Assembly (NCBI GenBank): GCA_016202525.1
Contig: JACQOM010000168.1
Location: forward strand, 1 to 7,655
DNA from: Chloroflexota bacterium
GTDB taxonomy: Bacteria; Chloroflexota; Dehalococcoidia; Dehalococcoidales; UBA2162
DNA: 7,655 bases
Direction: 5' to 3'
The notes under the pieces were generated by a model that did not search any database, was not told where the DNA came from, and saw only the letters and a list, made by a program, of their open reading frames with translations. Positions 6,659 through 7,655 of the stretch are shown here, piece by piece (the first letter of the stretch is position 1; each line of letters opens with the position of its first letter). The position numbers and the translations under genes were made by a program.

Positions 6659-6688
6659 TTGACAAACTTCTTGTGTCTGTGATATTCT
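6659..6688 (+). promoter_or_regulatory. Sigma70-type promoter of the rrf2-cysK unit
   Basis: A perfect -35 TTGACA (6659-6664) and a -10 TATTCT (6683-6688) are 18 bp apart. The predicted start is about 6695, giving a leader of roughly 35 nt before the ATG at 6730. Just upstream is a small inverted repeat, CCTTT-AGT-AAAGG, at 6643-6655. Confidence 0.7.
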
Positions 6689-6693
6689 ACACT

Positions 6694-6716
6694 TTGTCGA
6701 TTACATTAGTCGACAA
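6694..6716. promoter_or_regulatory. Candidate operator for the Rrf2 regulator (TTGTCGA-9-TCGACAA)
   Basis: An exact 7-bp inverted repeat with a 9-bp spacer begins at the predicted transcription start of the rrf2 gene and ends just before its ribosome site. Rrf2-family dimers commonly bind imperfect dyads of about 23-27 bp overlapping their own promoters, and this 23-bp dyad is in the right place for autoregulation. In RNA it could form a 5' hairpin instead. Confidence 0.5.
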
Positions 6717-6717
6717 T

Positions 6718-6723
6718 GAGGTG
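6718..6723 (+). promoter_or_regulatory. Shine-Dalgarno GAGGTG deciding the rrf2 start
   Basis: GAGGTG ends 6 nt before ATG 6730. An upstream in-frame ATG at 6673 lies between the -35 and -10 boxes and cannot be on the transcript from this promoter, so 6730 is the start. Confidence 0.75.
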
Positions 6724-6729
6724 AAGCCA

Positions 6730-7173
6730 ATGAAGCTATCTACCAGAGGACAATACGGCACCAGAGCAATGTTAGAGCTGGCTATTCATTACGAAGAGGG
6801 GCCGCTGCTCTTAAAAGATATTGCGCGGAGTCAGCAGATTCCCTTGCGTTATCTGGAGCATCTGATTGCTCCTCTTGTTGCCGACGGTATATTACATAGC
6901 GTGCGGGGCGCTAAAGGCGGGGTTTCCTTAGCCAGGCCTCCGGAAGATGTGAAACTGAGCGAGATTATCCAGCTTCTTGAAGGCTCGATTACTCCCGTAG
7001 AGTGTGTTAATAATCCGGGGGTATGTAACCGTTCCAAACTGTGTGTTCCCCGGGACATTTGGGGCGAAGTCAAGAAAGCGATAGATAATGTCCTGGAATC
7101 GACGACTTTACAGGATTTGGTAGAGCGGCAGAAGAGGAAAGAGAAAACTGCCGAGACAATGTACTACATCTAG
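6730..7173 (+). CDS. Rrf2-family transcriptional regulator with IscR-like cysteine cluster
   Basis: 147-aa DNA-binding regulator, normal length for Rrf2/IscR/CymR proteins. It opens with the family signature MKLSTRGQYGTRAMLELA, followed by a winged helix-turn-helix: recognition region SQQIPLRYLEHL (34-45) and wing RGAKGGVSLARPPEDV (59-74). Glu43, which tunes site choice in E. coli IscR, is present. Three cysteines, Cys92, Cys99 and Cys105, match the IscR Fe-S loop but with spacing x6 and x5 instead of x5 and x5, and the position of the IscR His107 ligand is Arg108 here. This suggests a variant Fe-S sensor. The 7222 cysteine synthase gene follows after 48 nt on the same strand with no terminator seen. 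In Firmicutes the relative CymR controls cysK, so control of cysteine or Fe-S supply is likely; target genes are an inference. Confidence 0.93.
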   Translation: MKLSTRGQYGTRAMLELAIHYEEGPLLLKDIARSQQIPLRYLEHLIAPLVADGILHSVRGAKGGVSLARPPEDVKLSEIIQLLEGSITPVECVNNPGVCNRSKLCVPRDIWGEVKKAIDNVLESTTLQDLVERQKRKEKTAETMYYI

Positions 7174-7221
7174 CTCGTTTCATCAAGACACAAAATGCTA
7201 TTCATTAGGGAGAACCAAGAA

Positions 7222-7655
7222 ATGTCAGAACTGAAAATTGAAAAACTCAAGTATAAGACCATAGAAATACCCAAACTGACCAGAGGGATTGCCAAGGATG
7301 CTACCGGACTCATCGGGAATACGCCAATGGTCAGGTTAAACCGTGTGACCGATGGGGCAAAGGCAGAGGTTGTTGCCAAACTTGAATCTTTTAATCCGGC
7401 CGGCAGCGTTAAGGACCGAATCGGGGTAGCCATGATTGTGGATGCCGAAGCCAGGGGGCTTATCAAAAAAGACACGGTCATCATCGAGCCTACCAGCGGC
7501 AATACCGGTATTGCCCTCGCCTTTGTCTGCGCTGCCAGGGGCTACAAGCTTATTCTCACCATGCCTGAAACCATGTCACTGGAGCGCCGACATTTACTAT
7601 CTATCTTCGGCGCTGAGCTGGTATTGACCCCCGGAGCGGAAGGAATGCCCGGAGC
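7222..7655 (+). CDS. cysK: Cysteine synthase (O-acetylserine sulfhydrylase), 3' end outside window
   Basis: PLP enzyme that makes cysteine from O-acetylserine and sulfide in the cytoplasm. 144 codons are visible and the frame is open at the right edge, so about 170-190 residues are missing. Motifs: [15 protein letters not shown] (28-42), the lysine loop NPAGSVKDR (58-66) with Lys64 as the PLP Schiff base, and the substrate loop PTSGNTGI (90-97), then [12 protein letters not shown] and [10 protein letters not shown]. The ATG at 7222 is preceded by GGGAG 9 nt upstream, and no internal start occurs before the conserved core. This leaves an extension of about 20 residues, rich in Lys and Glu, before the usual N-terminus. 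Cystathionine beta-synthase-like proteins share these motifs, but the MSLERR wording fits CysK/CysM. Probably co-transcribed with the rrf2 gene and regulated by it. Confidence 0.93.
   Translation, partial: MSELKIEKLKYKTIEIPKLTRGIAKDATGLIGNTPMVRLNRVTDGAKAEVVAKLESFNPAGSVKDRIGVAMIVDAEARGLIKKDTVIIEPTSGNTGIALAFVCAARGYKLILTMPETMSLERRHLLSIFGAELVLTPGAEGMPG

Noticed and set aside
6673..6729. Upstream extension of the rrf2 gene to an ATG at 6673
   Set aside because: This ATG lies between the -35 and -10 boxes and the extension covers the dyad; the family signature starts exactly at ATG 6730 with a good ribosome site.
1..7655. CRISPR arrays, insertion sequences, prophage or defence system
   Set aside because: No regularly spaced direct repeats, transposase, integrase or nuclease motifs are seen on either strand.

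Overview
The window (roughly 50% GC by eye) reads as chromosomal DNA of a strict anaerobe. It carries a four-subunit pyruvate:ferredoxin oxidoreductase, a HydB/HydC-type NADH diaphorase pair, an Rrf2 regulator next to a cysteine synthase, and an ArsB/NhaD-type permease. A short interspersed repeat of the 'GTCATTGCGAG...GCAATC' kind and the gene style fit an uncultured or subsurface anaerobe, possibly an anaerobic Chloroflexota (Dehalococcoidia-like). That placement is a guess; the sequence alone does not prove it.

Layout. From 1 to 4975 everything lies on the minus strand and is read right to left: a tRNA-Arg(CCG) with its own promoter, then porC (gamma), porD (delta, 2x[4Fe-4S]), porA (alpha), porB (beta), a NuoE/HydC-like [2Fe-2S] protein and a NuoF/HydB-like flavoprotein whose 3' end lies beyond base 1. 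Within the six protein genes each junction overlaps or nearly does (6-nt gap, 1-nt, 4-nt and 11-nt overlaps, then 20 nt), so they form one tight operon. From 5025 to 6386, also on the minus strand, is a polytopic ion/anion permease with a strong promoter of its own. A 343-bp divergent intergenic region (6387-6729) follows, holding two outward-facing promoters, an inverted-repeat structure, an interspersed palindromic repeat and a candidate operator. On the plus strand come an Rrf2-family Fe-S-type regulator (6730-7173) and the first 144 codons of a cysteine synthase that runs off the right edge.

How the parts may work together. PorABCD oxidises pyruvate with CoA to acetyl-CoA and CO2 and reduces ferredoxin. 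The co-transcribed NuoE/NuoF-like pair has the cofactor motifs of an NAD(P)H/FMN diaphorase, and its sequence signature is of the bifurcating hydrogenase/formate dehydrogenase type rather than of respiratory complex I. The operon therefore appears to tie pyruvate oxidation to NAD(P)H and ferredoxin balance; the partner subunit, if any, lies left of the window. The Rrf2-cysK pair looks like a self-regulated sulfur/cysteine supply unit. No phage, insertion sequence or CRISPR array is visible.
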